This document shows, piece by piece, positions 44,977 to 54,779 of a stretch of 64,000 bases of DNA; position 1 is the first letter of the stretch; each line of letters begins with the position of its first letter. The notes beneath the pieces are model-generated. The model searched no databases. It was not told where the DNA came from and worked only from the letters and a program-made list of their open reading frames with translations. The position numbers and the translations under genes were made by a program. The stretch comes from Glutamicibacter sp. B1 (GTDB lineage Bacteria; Actinomycetota; Actinomycetes; Actinomycetales; Micrococcaceae), in contig NZ_CP125942.1 of assembly GCF_039602135.1 (NCBI RefSeq), forward strand, positions 2,294,001 to 2,358,000, given 5' to 3'.

Positions 44977-45825
44977 ATGACAACAATTCATATCAATGGT
45001 GTTCAACTAGGCTTTGAAAGCTTCGGAGATCCGAAGCATCCGCTCATACTGTGCGTTGGCGGAACCACCATGCTTTCTTGGCCTGACGCACTGTGTGAAA
45101 AACTTGCGCTAGCCGGCTGCCATGTCGTGCGATATGACCTTCGAGATAGCGGTGAATCAACAACCGTTGACCCTATGAACCCCCCATACAACCTACGAGA
45201 TCTCGCGTCCGATGCCATTGCGTTGGCACGAGCATTAGACGAACGTCCAGCACATCTAGCTGGAATAGGAGTGGGCGGCATGGTCGCCCAAGTTGCTACC
45301 TTGGATTCTCCTCAAAGTTTCTGCGCACTCACCTTGTTCGGTACGCGCCCCGTTGCACCCGGACCTGTCGATGAAGACTTACCGGATCATGATCAAGAAG
45401 TCATGGGAAAGTTATTCTCCTCCGCTATGCCTGACTGGACGGATCAAAATGCGGTGGCAGAGCATGCCGCGCAGGGGGGAGTGATTTTAGGCAACGATCC
45501 CGATGAAGCCAGAACACTCGCCTCCCGTATTTGGGAGCGCACCACCGAGAATTCCCCTCCAGCGCATATGGCTAATCAAATGGGAATCGTCTTTTCCAAG
45601 CTTGATTGTGCTCCTCGATGGCGCGAACAACTAAAAACACTCAACCTGCCGACTCTGGTCATCCACGGCGCCAAGGATCCGTTCTTCCCTGTCGGTAATG
45701 CCCACGCGTTAGCCCGTGAAATCCCCCACGCAAAGCTATTGGTGTTGGAACAAGCGTCAACTGCTATCCCAGCAACCAATATTCAAGAGGTTGCTACTGC
45801 CATGTTGCAGCTAGAAGGATCATAG
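44977..45825 (+). CDS. Alpha/beta hydrolase
   Basis: 282 residues. LILCVGGTTMLSWPDALCEK and VRYDLRDSGEST are the N-terminal strands; the elbow reads AGIGVGGMVAQ, where the nucleophile Ser is replaced by Val (G-x-G instead of S), the acid is in VIHGAKDPFF. The missing serine suggests a non-hydrolytic or altered member (in most family members the elbow is G-x-S-x-G). Likely reads into the downstream fatty-acid operon (85-base gap). Confidence 0.75.
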   Translation: MTTIHINGVQLGFESFGDPKHPLILCVGGTTMLSWPDALCEKLALAGCHVVRYDLRDSGESTTVDPMNPPYNLRDLASDAIALARALDERPAHLAGIGVGGMVAQVATLDSPQSFCALTLFGTRPVAPGPVDEDLPDHDQEVMGKLFSSAMPDWTDQNAVAEHAAQGGVILGNDPDEARTLASRIWERTTENSPPAHMANQMGIVFSKLDCAPRWREQLKTLNLPTLVIHGAKDPFFPVGNAHALAREIPHAKLLVLEQASTAIPATNIQEVATAMLQLEGS

Positions 45826-45910
45826 TTTCTTCACCCTAGACAACACCTTGGGACTTAGGCATTGTTGGTCAAACATAGACTTTTGGATCTGAACACTCTG
45901 GAGGAACCTC

Positions 45911-47059
45911 ATGGCCGAGGCTTACATCATCGATGCCCTACGCACGCCAGTGGGGCGCCGAGGAAAGTCCCTGGCACAACTTCACCCACTCGATCTGGCA
46001 GCAGCACCGCTAGCGCAGCTGGTTGAACGCAACAATATTGATTCGGCAGAATACGACGAGATCATCCTTGGCTGCATCGACCAACTCGGTCCGCAAGCAA
46101 TGGACATAGCGCGCAACGCTTGGTTAGCAGCCGGACTATCCGAATATGTTCCGGGGACCACCGTTGAACGCCAATGTGGTTCGGGGCAACAGGCAATTTC
46201 CTATGCAGCCCAAGCAGTGCTCAGCGGCAGCAGTGATCTTGTGGTGGCTGGCGGTGTCCAATCAATGTCCAGCATTCCACTGTCTTACTCCAATGTTGCC
46301 GCCACCGAATTTGGTTTCCCCGATCCGTACCAAGGTTCCAAGCGCTGGGAGGCGCGCTACGGTGATCAGGAGATCTCGCAGTTCCGTGGTGCCGAGATGA
46401 TGGCACAACGCTGGGGTTTCAACAGAGAGCAGTTAGAAGACTTCGCCGTCACCTCTCATGAGCGCGCACTACACGCCCGAGCCCAGGGCTTCTTTGACCG
46501 CGAAATCTTGGCACTGAATGAATTGCGCAGTGACGAGGGTCCACGAGCGGTGGACCGCGACAAAATGGCTTCCCTCACGCCAATCGTGGATTCCGGATTA
46601 CACACAGCAGCCACTGCATCCCAAATGTCAGACGGAGCCGCAATGCTGCTGATCGCCTCCGAAGCTGCGGTGAAACGCTATGGTCTAAAACCACGAGCAA
46701 GAATTCATCACGTTTCAGCCCGAGGCGATGACCCGATCATGATGCTCTCTGCGCCTATCCGCGCCACCAAATATGCCCTTGAAAAGACCGGCATGACTTT
46801 GGATCAGATAGATCGCGTTGAGATCAATGAAGCATTTGCCGCCGTTGTCCTAGCCTGGCAGCGCGAAACCGGTGCAGATCTAGACAAGGTCAACGTCAAC
46901 GGTGGGGCCATTGCGCTAGGCCATCCCATCGGCGCAACCGGGGCGCGATTGATGACTTCACTGCTGCATGAGCTGGAAAGAAGTGACACCCGTTGGGGCC
47001 TCCAGACAATGTGCGAAGGTGGCGGACAAGCGAACGTCACCATCATTGAACGGCTCTAG
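45911..47059 (+). CDS. Thiolase (acetyl-CoA acyltransferase)
   Basis: 382 residues. Active cysteine in [12 protein letters not shown], histidine and cysteine of the second half in [16 protein letters not shown] and [10 protein letters not shown]. It makes or breaks beta-ketoacyl-CoA. GGAGG lies before the ATG. First of a thiolase / acyl-CoA synthetase / acyl-CoA dehydrogenase set that can activate, oxidise and cleave a carboxylic acid. Confidence 0.93.
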   Translation: MAEAYIIDALRTPVGRRGKSLAQLHPLDLAAAPLAQLVERNNIDSAEYDEIILGCIDQLGPQAMDIARNAWLAAGLSEYVPGTTVERQCGSGQQAISYAAQAVLSGSSDLVVAGGVQSMSSIPLSYSNVAATEFGFPDPYQGSKRWEARYGDQEISQFRGAEMMAQRWGFNREQLEDFAVTSHERALHARAQGFFDREILALNELRSDEGPRAVDRDKMASLTPIVDSGLHTAATASQMSDGAAMLLIASEAAVKRYGLKPRARIHHVSARGDDPIMMLSAPIRATKYALEKTGMTLDQIDRVEINEAFAAVVLAWQRETGADLDKVNVNGGAIALGHPIGATGARLMTSLLHELERSDTRWGLQTMCEGGGQANVTIIERL

Positions 47060-47087
47060 CTACACCTGAATGCGAAGGGACTGAGCA

Positions 47088-48671
47088 ATGAACACAACTA
47101 CGGATGAGTCAGCAGTCGACCTAGACGATACAAACACCATAGGTAACCTTCTACATCGCGGAGTTCTTCGCAATCCTTCGGCCACCGCACTTAGTTTTGA
47201 AGACCGCTCATGGACCTATCAGCAATTATTGGTGGCAGTTGATCAAGTTGCTGCCAAACTACAGGAGTTGGAACTTCCTGCAGGTTCTCGCGTTGCTGCC
47301 TTTGCCGCGAATAGTGATATCTATGCAATCCTCTTCCTTGCCTGTGCGAAAGCTGGACTGATTCATGTTCCAGTAAATTTTGCTCTCAAAGGCGAGGAGC
47401 TTCGCTACATACTCCAAGATTCTGGTGCCAGTTTGGTGATTACCGACGAGCCTCGACACCAGTTGGTACAGGACCTAATCGAGCGCCACGAGCTTCCCGA
47501 AGTCCACGATATTTGGCAGTTCTTCTCCACTGCTTCGTCTGTTCAAAGCGTATTCGATATCGCCATGGGCCAAGAGAATTATCAGCCATTTGCCGATATA
47601 GGGCTGGTCAGTGCCGATCTCGTTCAGTTGCTTTATACCTCGGGCACGACCTCGGCTCCCAAAGGGGCCATGATGACCCACGGTGCCCTAATCGCCCAAT
47701 ACGTTTCGGCCATTATTGCCCTAGACCTAGAGACCGAGGACCGTCCGCTCATTGCCATGCCGCTGTACCATTCGGCAGCCATGCATGTTTTCTTGCTTCC
47801 CTACCTCGCTTTAGGTGCCAGCATTCGCTTACTGGCCAAACCCGACATCGCCGAAATCATTCAACGAGTCGAGGACGAACGTATTGGATCATTGTTCTTG
47901 GCTCCCACCGTGTGGGTGCCATTGAGTAACCATCCTGATTTACCATCGCGTGACTTAAGCTCTCTGACGAAGGCTCAGTACGGTGCTTCAATCATGCCCG
48001 TTACCGTCCTCTCTCGACTGCGCGAACGCTACCCCAATATCGGCTTCTACAACTGCTTCGGCCAATCGGAATTGGGTCCACTTTGTTCGGTGCTGCGCCC
48101 CGAAGAGCACGATGCTCGGCCAGCCTCCTGCGGTCGCCCGGTCTTTTTCGTCGAAGCGCGCGTGATCAATTCTGCCGGCCAGATCGCCGAAGACGGAGAA
48201 CCAGGAGAGATCCAATATCGTTCGCCGCAGGTGATGCGTGGCTACTGGAATAAGCCGGAGCAAACCAAAGAAGCTTTTGTCGACGGTTGGTTCCGTTCTG
48301 GTGATCAAGTAGTCAAAGACCCTGAGGGCTATATCCAAGTTGTGGACCGTATTAAAGACGTGATTAATACCGGCGGTATTCTCGTGGCACCACGAGAAGT
48401 CGAAGACTGCATCTACGAACTACCCGAAGTTGCTGAGGTGGCTGTTGTTGGTGTTGCCGATGAACGCTGGATTGAAGCGATCACAGCCATCATCGTGCTT
48501 AAAGATGGCGCGGTGCTATCCGCCCAAGGGATACAAGATCATGTGAAGCAAAAACTCGCCAACTACAAGGTTCCCAAGCGTGTGGACTTCGTTGCACAGC
48601 TACCGCGCAATCAGTCGGGAAAACTTCTTAAACGTCAGCTTCGAGCAGAACGAAGTAGTAGGGAGGAGTAA
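47088..48671 (+). CDS. AMP-dependent acyl-CoA synthetase
   Basis: 527 residues. Phosphate loop LLYTSGTTSAPKGAMM, adenine motif YNCFGQSELG, hinge WFRSGDQVVKDPEGY with DRIKDVINTGG, and C-terminal lysine in SGKLLKRQLR. It adenylates a carboxylic acid and forms its CoA thioester. The chain-length preference is unknown. 28 bases after the thiolase gene. Confidence 0.93.
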   Translation: MNTTTDESAVDLDDTNTIGNLLHRGVLRNPSATALSFEDRSWTYQQLLVAVDQVAAKLQELELPAGSRVAAFAANSDIYAILFLACAKAGLIHVPVNFALKGEELRYILQDSGASLVITDEPRHQLVQDLIERHELPEVHDIWQFFSTASSVQSVFDIAMGQENYQPFADIGLVSADLVQLLYTSGTTSAPKGAMMTHGALIAQYVSAIIALDLETEDRPLIAMPLYHSAAMHVFLLPYLALGASIRLLAKPDIAEIIQRVEDERIGSLFLAPTVWVPLSNHPDLPSRDLSSLTKAQYGASIMPVTVLSRLRERYPNIGFYNCFGQSELGPLCSVLRPEEHDARPASCGRPVFFVEARVINSAGQIAEDGEPGEIQYRSPQVMRGYWNKPEQTKEAFVDGWFRSGDQVVKDPEGYIQVVDRIKDVINTGGILVAPREVEDCIYELPEVAEVAVVGVADERWIEAITAIIVLKDGAVLSAQGIQDHVKQKLANYKVPKRVDFVAQLPRNQSGKLLKRQLRAERSSREE

Positions 48672-48676
48672 GAATC

Positions 48677-49873
48677 ATGACTGATCCGTGGAAAACATAC
48701 GATGTAGACGTAGCGCTAGACATCGATTACCTGTCAGCTTTTTCTGCGCTCACCGATGCGGATAGAGATCATTGGATGCGCGCGCGAAAGTTTTCTCACG
48801 AAGTCCTTCCCGTCATCAACGAACACTGGGACAAAGCGCATTACCCAGTTCAGTTCGTGCGCCGCATGGGCGAGCTGGACCTTCTGACCGACGGTCTAGA
48901 TATCCCGGGACATGCACAGTTCTCCAAATTGGCTGCTGGATTAGTGGCAATGGAGATTTCTCGTGCTGATGGTTCTATGGCCGCTGCCGCCGGGGTTCAA
49001 GGTGGTTTAGTTCTTCGGAGCATCGGGCTCTTTGGCAGCCTTGAACAGCAAGAACAATACCTAGAACCAATCGCCAGCGGATCATTGCTGGGTGCCTTCG
49101 CACTGACCGAACCGCATCATGGCTCCGACTCGGTGAGCTTAGAAACCAGCGCACAACGCGATGGTGAGAATTGGATCCTAAACGGTAACAAGAAGTGGAT
49201 CGGCAATGGAGCTGCTGGTGGTATCACCATAATCTGGGCTCGCGATCAGGACGATGGCGAAATCAAAGGGTTCATCGTTGACCAGAAAACGCCGGGCTAT
49301 GAGGCCACCGCCGTACGTGGCAAAGGGGTCCTTCGAGCCATAGAACAGGCAGAGATCAGACTGAACAACGTCCGAGTGCCACACAGCGCACTGTTGTCGA
49401 ACGCCAAGTCTTTCAAAGACGTCTCCAAAGCATTGGTAGAAACCCGGGTCAATGTCGGTTGGTCTGCTCTTGGCCACGCCCAATTCTTATTCGAAGCAGC
49501 CCTGACCTACGCGAAAACGCGAGAACAGTTCGGCAAACCACTAGGCGCGCATCAAATGGTGCAAGAGCGGCTTGCACAAATGCTGGCCGAATTGACCAAT
49601 ATGCAGCTGCAATGTGTTGCCGTAGCAGCCCAGCAAACGGCCGAAACCTTACTGCCTAGGCAAGCCTCGTTGTTGAAATATCACAACACTAGAGCAGCTC
49701 GACGGATAGCGGCCACCGCGCGCGACATGCTTGGCGGTAACGGAATCCTGCTAGAGAATCATGTGATCCGACATGTCGGTGACATCGAAGCCCTGCACAC
49801 GTATGAAGGTACCGAGTCGATTCAAGCTCTCATCCTAGGTCGAGACCTCACCGGATTCAGTGCCTTCGGCTAG
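48677..49873 (+). CDS. Acyl-CoA dehydrogenase (glutaryl-CoA dehydrogenase-like)
   Basis: 398 residues. ALTEPHHGSD and IGNGAAGGITIIWARD of the middle domain, REQFGKPLGAHQMVQERLAQ of the C-terminal helix bundle, and the catalytic glutamate in HTYEGTESIQALILGRDLTG. The YEGT position and ending resemble glutaryl-CoA dehydrogenases. It oxidises an acyl-CoA with FAD. GGGAGGAG precedes the ATG; five bases separate it from the synthetase. Confidence 0.92.
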   Translation: MTDPWKTYDVDVALDIDYLSAFSALTDADRDHWMRARKFSHEVLPVINEHWDKAHYPVQFVRRMGELDLLTDGLDIPGHAQFSKLAAGLVAMEISRADGSMAAAAGVQGGLVLRSIGLFGSLEQQEQYLEPIASGSLLGAFALTEPHHGSDSVSLETSAQRDGENWILNGNKKWIGNGAAGGITIIWARDQDDGEIKGFIVDQKTPGYEATAVRGKGVLRAIEQAEIRLNNVRVPHSALLSNAKSFKDVSKALVETRVNVGWSALGHAQFLFEAALTYAKTREQFGKPLGAHQMVQERLAQMLAELTNMQLQCVAVAAQQTAETLLPRQASLLKYHNTRAARRIAATARDMLGGNGILLENHVIRHVGDIEALHTYEGTESIQALILGRDLTGFSAFG

Positions 49874-49934
49874 TGTCAGCCGATAAGAAACGGATAAGCA
49901 ATCACCGTTGAGGTCTCAGGAGCAAAGGACAAAC

Positions 49935-50399
49935 ATGTCATATTTGGTCGATTTTAAGGACGTGTCCACCGTTGGTTTGGAGTCTTCGCCAGTTGCTGAG
50001 GCGTTGGCGGGTCTACGCGCCAACGAGGCCCGTTATCTGAAAAACAAATTCGATCATGATCTAGTCCTCGAAGACGCCGACAAAGCCGCCGAGGTCATTG
50101 ACTGGGTTCATAAGATCTTGTTCGAGGAACGCGAATTACGCATCGAATCCCAGCCGCTGCAAGCTTGCGTTTTTGAAGCCGACGGCGCCAAACGCGCGTA
50201 TGTCTTTTATGAATCCGGGCTTTCGATCAATGTGCTCTACGGGTTGGCCCCAGGTGAGAAAAGGGCAGTTGGTTTTAAACTCTCAGATGGCATGGAGGTG
50301 ACCGAAGAACTTGCGGATAAGTTCAAATTCGCTCGACAAAAATCAAAGCTGGCCGGAACTATCCGTGGCTCCTACTTCGTAATCAAGAACGAATACTAA
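49935..50399 (+). CDS. Hypothetical protein
   Basis: 154 residues from the ATG at 49935 (AAGGAC upstream). Soluble; mixed alpha/beta with EVIDWVHKILFEERELRIES and QACVFEADGAKRAYVFYESG. No family recognised. It follows the acyl-CoA dehydrogenase by 61 bases and its stop overlaps that of the MBL gene by four bases. Confidence 0.65.
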   Translation: MSYLVDFKDVSTVGLESSPVAEALAGLRANEARYLKNKFDHDLVLEDADKAAEVIDWVHKILFEERELRIESQPLQACVFEADGAKRAYVFYESGLSINVLYGLAPGEKRAVGFKLSDGMEVTEELADKFKFARQKSKLAGTIRGSYFVIKNEY

Positions 50400-51229
50400 T
50401 CACCCAGTTGGGCATATCCGTCAATGGTCGCTTCGCGGAGGAAATCCTCGGGCCATAACTGGCGCAATACGCTGGGGAAACTCATTTGCTCCGGCGCTGT
50501 GCCTTGTTCGTAACCGTGACGGATATGCTTGGCTAGCAATCCAAAAAGCTGTTGTTGCTCTGCTACGAATTCCCTGCTGATCGGTTTCCCATGTCCGGGA
50601 ATTACCGTATGGGAGGGCTCGATACGGGTTAGCAATTCTTTGAGCACCTCGGGCCACCCCAGCGGATGGGCTCCGGAACCGAACATCGGCGGACCGGATT
50701 CTTCAACAATGTCACCGAGGAACCACACACTTGCATCAGGCACATAGATGGCCAAGTCAGTATCTGTATGTCCTGCCGACAATGGCACCAATTGGATCTC
50801 ACGTCCGCCCAGATCCAGAGTGCATTCTTGGTCGATTAGGCGGCTGGGTGCTGTGAGAACAACCTCGCCCCACTCTTTATCGGGTTCAGTCTCGGGTTGT
50901 TCTTGTACCTTCTTCAGGTGCGGTGCTTCGTAGTTTTGGAAATGCTTCGGGATCAGGTGGTGCCCGTAGATAGCGATGCCCGCGTCATGAAAAACTTGGT
51001 TTCCGAAGGTGTGGTCATAGTGAGCATGAGTATTAATCACCGCAACAACCGGTAAATGGAAACGTTGAGTAACATCAGCCAAAATTTCTTGGCCTTCTTT
51101 GGGGTTGTTTCGGGTATCGACCACAGTCGCTCCCGTGGTCCCGAGGACCACTCCGATAGAAACGTCCAGTGGCTCGTATCGTCGTTGAAATACGCCAGGC
51201 CCCACTTCTAACCACTGGTCCTCAGGCAA
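50396..51229 (-). CDS. MBL-fold metallo-hydrolase
   Basis: 277 residues. HAHYDHTFGNQ is the first metal motif (HxHxDH), with the distal histidines in LSAGHTDTDLAI and VIPGHGKPI and the bridging aspartate in VWFLGDIV. Class is that of the beta-lactamase-like hydrolases; no lactamase signature points to a role in resistance. Substrate unknown. Divergent from the phosphomutase gene. Confidence 0.87.
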   Translation of the reverse strand: MPEDQWLEVGPGVFQRRYEPLDVSIGVVLGTTGATVVDTRNNPKEGQEILADVTQRFHLPVVAVINTHAHYDHTFGNQVFHDAGIAIYGHHLIPKHFQNYEAPHLKKVQEQPETEPDKEWGEVVLTAPSRLIDQECTLDLGGREIQLVPLSAGHTDTDLAIYVPDASVWFLGDIVEESGPPMFGSGAHPLGWPEVLKELLTRIEPSHTVIPGHGKPISREFVAEQQQLFGLLAKHIRHGYEQGTAPEQMSFPSVLRQLWPEDFLREATIDGYAQLGD

Positions 51230-51362
51230 AGTGACTCCTCGCTATTCGGTCTGTTCTCGTCCCTCAGGATATTATCCTCCGGTGCTTGATGTCTCTGGAT
51301 TCAACGTTCGCACTCAGCTCCAAAGTCTCGCGTGGACCAAGGCCGATGACTAGGCTAGGTTT

Positions 51363-52046
51363 ATGGCCACAGTAATTCTTGTGCGGCATGGCCGCACCAC
51401 AGCGAATGCTTCAGGCATTCTGGCGGGACGCACCCCGGGGGTGAGCCTTGATGAAACTGGCGAAACTCAGGCAGCACGAGCGGGACAACGATTGGCGGCG
51501 ATTGCGCTAGCTGGGATCGTTTCGAGCCCGCTAGAACGCTGCCAACAAACAGCACGGTTTATCGCCGAGCAACAACTCAAGTCGCCAGAGATCCTTTTCG
51601 CGGAGGACCTCAATGAGTGCGACTACGGAGCTTGGCAAGGTAGCAAACTCTCAGATCTCTCCGTACAAGCGTTATGGTCAAAAGTTCAGGCCAACCCTTC
51701 GGCGGTCACCTTTCCGGACGGTGAATCGATGGCGGGGATGCAAGCACGCGCAGTAGCTGAGATCCGTCGACTAGACGCTAGCTTCGAGGCAGAACATGGG
51801 GCCGAAGCAGTCTGGGTGGCTGTGAGCCATGGCGATATTATTAAGTCAGTATTGGCCGACGCACTGGGTATGCATTTAGACCTATTTCAGCGTATTAATG
51901 TTGGGCCGGCTTCGGTGTCGATTGTGCATTACGGTTCTGGGTCGCCGCGGGTACATTCCGTCAACACCGACGAAGGGGACCTGTCTTGGCTGGCCCCAGG
52001 ACTCAAGACTGCCGACGCCCCTGTGGGTGGCGGAGCAGGAAACTAA
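51363..52046 (+). CDS. MSMEG_4193-family histidine phosphatase (phosphomutase-like)
   Basis: 227 residues. RHG motif ILVRHGRTTAN at the N-terminus and the second catalytic His in WVAVSHGDIIK. It forms the first gene of a conserved actinobacterial group with DUF3090 and SCO1664 (10-base gap, then ATGA). Family members sit near mycothiol genes in other species. Confidence 0.88.
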   Translation: MATVILVRHGRTTANASGILAGRTPGVSLDETGETQAARAGQRLAAIALAGIVSSPLERCQQTARFIAEQQLKSPEILFAEDLNECDYGAWQGSKLSDLSVQALWSKVQANPSAVTFPDGESMAGMQARAVAEIRRLDASFEAEHGAEAVWVAVSHGDIIKSVLADALGMHLDLFQRINVGPASVSIVHYGSGSPRVHSVNTDEGDLSWLAPGLKTADAPVGGGAGN

Positions 52047-52056
52047 GGAAGTAGCA

Positions 52057-52584
52057 ATGGTCGCAACAGTTCACGAATTCAATTGGCCAGATCGGGTCGT
52101 TATCGGCACCATCGGTGAGCCAGGCTCAAGAACCTTCTATTTGCAGGCACGTACCGGAGCAACCATCGCAAGCATTGCTTTGGAGAAACAACAAGCCGCG
52201 GTGGTGGCCGAGATGATCGACGAAATCCTTGATCAAGTCGCTACGGTTGCCAATAATCCATTCAGCGTTCCCACTCACACGCCAGTTGAATTGGTGGACA
52301 ATGATCCGCTAGAAGAGGTGGTCGAGTCATTCCGTGTCGGGTCAATGAATCTTGGTTGGGATGCCACGGTGGCGCAAGTCGTCCTAGAGGCCTATTCCCT
52401 AACCGATGAAGATTCAGATGAGAATCCCGACGCTGTAATGCAGGTGCGAATGCCAGTTGGTACTGCGCGTGCCTTTGCCATGCGCACTCACGAAGTAGTT
52501 GCTGCTGGTCGACCAGTCTGCTCAAGCTGTGGCTACCCCATTGATCCCGAAGGGCATGAATGTCAGGGACCTGAACTTTCATGA
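52057..52584 (+). CDS. DUF3090 protein
   Basis: 175 residues from the ATG at 52057 (AAGGAAG upstream). FNWPDRVVIGTIGEPGSRTF and LQARTGATIASIALEKQQ open the domain; the C-terminus holds a CxxC pair in VCSSCGYPIDPEGHECQGPE that resembles a zinc knuckle. Function unknown. ATGA overlap with the SCO1664 gene. Confidence 0.9.
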   Translation: MVATVHEFNWPDRVVIGTIGEPGSRTFYLQARTGATIASIALEKQQAAVVAEMIDEILDQVATVANNPFSVPTHTPVELVDNDPLEEVVESFRVGSMNLGWDATVAQVVLEAYSLTDEDSDENPDAVMQVRMPVGTARAFAMRTHEVVAAGRPVCSSCGYPIDPEGHECQGPELS

Positions 52585-53348
52585 CCGCTGTTGATCTGTT
52601 CACCGGGGATTTGGAACTTACCGGGCGAATCACTACAGCTTCGAACGCTACGTTCCTCGGCACCATCGGTGAGCAGAGCGTGGTCTATAAACCGGTGAAA
52701 GGCGAGAAACCTCTTTGGGATTTCCCCCACCACACGTTGGCTAATCGGGAAGTGGCTGCTTACCTAGTTTCTGAAGCCCTGGGTTGGAACATTGTTCCTC
52801 ATACGTGGCTACGTGAGGGGCCCTTCGGCCCTGGCATGGTGCAGCTGTGGCAGGAAGTTGATCCTGAACAGCATCCAGTGGATCTAGTGATGTCCAGTGA
52901 AGTACCGTCCACTGGTTGGAAGAGTGTACTTAAAGGACAGGATGAGAACGGCCAAGACGTGAGCCTGGTGCACGAAGATGGACTTCAGCTAAGACGCATG
53001 GCAGTTTTTGATGTGCTCGTTAATAATGCGGACCGTAAAGGTGACCATGTTTTGGCCATGGCCAATGGGCACCGTTTTGGAGTGGACCATGGGCTGAGCT
53101 TCCACGAGGAGCATAAGTTACGCACTGTCCTCTGGGGCTGGATTGGCGAACCGCTCAACGACAAGGAGCGTGAGGGCATCAGTCATCTATCTGTTGCTTT
53201 GAGTCAGGATCTTGGCCAAGCTTTAACATCCTTTCTCAGCACTACAGAAATAGAAGCTTTGGGTCAACGCTGCTCGAATTTGCTTAGCGATTCAAGTTTC
53301 CCTCAGCACAGCGGAGATATGCCAGCGGTCCCCTGGCCATTGTTCTAA
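52581..53348 (+). CDS. SCO1664 family protein
   Basis: 255 residues. LELTGRITTASNATFLGTIG, VVYKPVKGEKPLWDFPHHTL and the central DVLVNNADRKGDHVLAM with FGVDHGLSFH look like a phosphatidylinositol 3/4-kinase-like core (K-P, D-x-x-x-N-x-D and G-x-D-H). The family always travels with DUF3090 and the phosphomutase, so the three probably act together on one substrate. Coupled to the preceding gene by ATGA. Confidence 0.85.
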   Translation: MTAVDLFTGDLELTGRITTASNATFLGTIGEQSVVYKPVKGEKPLWDFPHHTLANREVAAYLVSEALGWNIVPHTWLREGPFGPGMVQLWQEVDPEQHPVDLVMSSEVPSTGWKSVLKGQDENGQDVSLVHEDGLQLRRMAVFDVLVNNADRKGDHVLAMANGHRFGVDHGLSFHEEHKLRTVLWGWIGEPLNDKEREGISHLSVALSQDLGQALTSFLSTTEIEALGQRCSNLLSDSSFPQHSGDMPAVPWPLF

Positions 53349-53462
53349 TGAATCTCAGTTCCTCGATAAGTGACAATATGTAGCTTCTAGAGCCAAGCAC
53401 AATTCTGAGGTCCTTTGAGCACCGCACTAACGTAAGGCGGGAGTAGCGGGCACAATGGAGCT

Positions 53463-53966
53463 ATGAATGCACATGAGATTTTTGCTGATTTCATCCAACG
53501 CCCTATCGACGCCGTCGAATCCTTGCCGAACCTTAATGCTCAACAGTTGAATACTCATCCTGCAGGTCATCCAAATTCCGTGGCTTGGTTGCTCTGGCAT
53601 ACCGGCCGTGAGATCGACGTTCAGCTTTCCGATCTTTCCGGCAAACAGCAGGTGTGGGAAGAATTCCGTGAACGTTTTGGCTTAGGCGAGTTGGGCGACT
53701 CCGTTGGCTACGGCCACACAAGTGAGCAGGCAGAACAGATCAAAATCAATGATCAGAAACTGCTGGTGGATTACGTCAGTGCCTGTGCTCATGCCCTTGG
53801 AGAATACGTCGCGTCGCTGGCTGAAGTTGATCTTGATGAAGTCATCGACAGCAATTGGGAGCCTCCGGTCACCCGCGGAATTCGTCTGGTCTCCATCGTT
53901 GATGACGCAGCCCAGCATGTTGGACAGGCCGCCTACGCTGCCGGTGCGGTCGTTACCACCAGTTAG
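53463..53966 (+). CDS. DinB-family (mycothiol-dependent enzyme-like) protein
   Basis: 167 residues. SVAWLLWHTGREIDVQLSDL carries a metal histidine and VDDAAQHVGQAAYAAG the C-terminal histidine, the DinB/MDMPI pattern. In mycothiol-making bacteria such proteins use mycothiol for conjugation or isomerisation. Start at ATG 53463. Confidence 0.8.
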   Translation: MNAHEIFADFIQRPIDAVESLPNLNAQQLNTHPAGHPNSVAWLLWHTGREIDVQLSDLSGKQQVWEEFRERFGLGELGDSVGYGHTSEQAEQIKINDQKLLVDYVSACAHALGEYVASLAEVDLDEVIDSNWEPPVTRGIRLVSIVDDAAQHVGQAAYAAGAVVTTS

Positions 53967-53990
53967 GTTGAATTTTCGATGTGGCTGAAA

Positions 53991-54179
53991 TTATGAATCA
54001 GCCCGAACGTTCTTGGCCAATGTTTTGAACCGGATGCCGTCTTCTTGCACCACGGTGATCGTCACAGCGCCGGTCTTACTGGTGTTCACATCCGAAACTA
54101 CACCCGATTTTCCCCGGTGATTTCCTGCTATGACCGTGCAACGCTGGCCATCGGCCACATCATTTGTCGGTTCGTTCAT
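53991..54179 (-). CDS. Small KOW-motif protein
   Basis: 62 residues from the ATG at 54179 (AGGA seven bases upstream). GQRCTVIAGNHRGKSGVVSD is a KOW motif, as in ribosomal L24 and NusG; the rest is a short beta sheet (GAVTITVVQEDGIRFKTLAK). Likely binds RNA or ribosomes. Convergent with the DinB gene. Confidence 0.7.
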   Translation of the reverse strand: MNEPTNDVADGQRCTVIAGNHRGKSGVVSDVNTSKTGAVTITVVQEDGIRFKTLAKNVRADS

Positions 54180-54488
54180 GGGCAACATCCTATTTCAGCT
54201 AGTCACCGATTTGCCGGCTACCGGTATTTAGCAAGGCTCAGAAGAACGTTGTCATTGGATTGATCCGTCATTCCTGTCGTCCGGAGTCCACAATTCCCCC
54301 AAGCAAGCTCAGTCTCCTGGACTTAAAGGTCGACACGCTGGCCATCGAACCACGACAGCCAGCTTTTCTAAAACACCATTCATGCGCTTCCCTAAGTCCG
54401 TGATGATGCCTTGTCCGATCACTCAGGCGAAGTGTATTCTGCGGATAAAACCATCACTCGAATCCTGCGGATTGCGAAGGGATACCGA

Positions 54489-54779
54489 ATGCCGTTCCAA
54501 GCGTATCTGGACACCATTGAGAAAAAGACGAAGCTCACTCCACGTCAACTCATAGCAATCGCTCATGAGAAAGGGTTGGACGCTCCGGGGGTCAAAGCAG
54601 GAGAAATCCTAGCTTGGCTAAAAGAAGATTACGAGCTGGGACGCGGTCACGGTATGGCACTTGTGCACGTGATTCAAAAGGGACCAACTATCAGCAGCAA
54701 ACACGTTGGAACCCAAGGCAGTCACAGCGATGAGTCAGAGACCCTGTGGTTGGATGGAATCGCCACAAAGCCAAACTAG
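54489..54779 (+). CDS. DUF4287 protein
   Basis: 96 residues from the ATG at 54489, with AAGGGA six bases upstream. MPFQAYLDTIEKKTKLTPRQ, IAIAHEKGLDAPGVKAGEIL and LGRGHGMALVHVIQKG match DUF4287. Function unknown. The stop overlaps that of the convergent SRPBCC gene by four bases. Confidence 0.85.
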   Translation: MPFQAYLDTIEKKTKLTPRQLIAIAHEKGLDAPGVKAGEILAWLKEDYELGRGHGMALVHVIQKGPTISSKHVGTQGSHSDESETLWLDGIATKPN

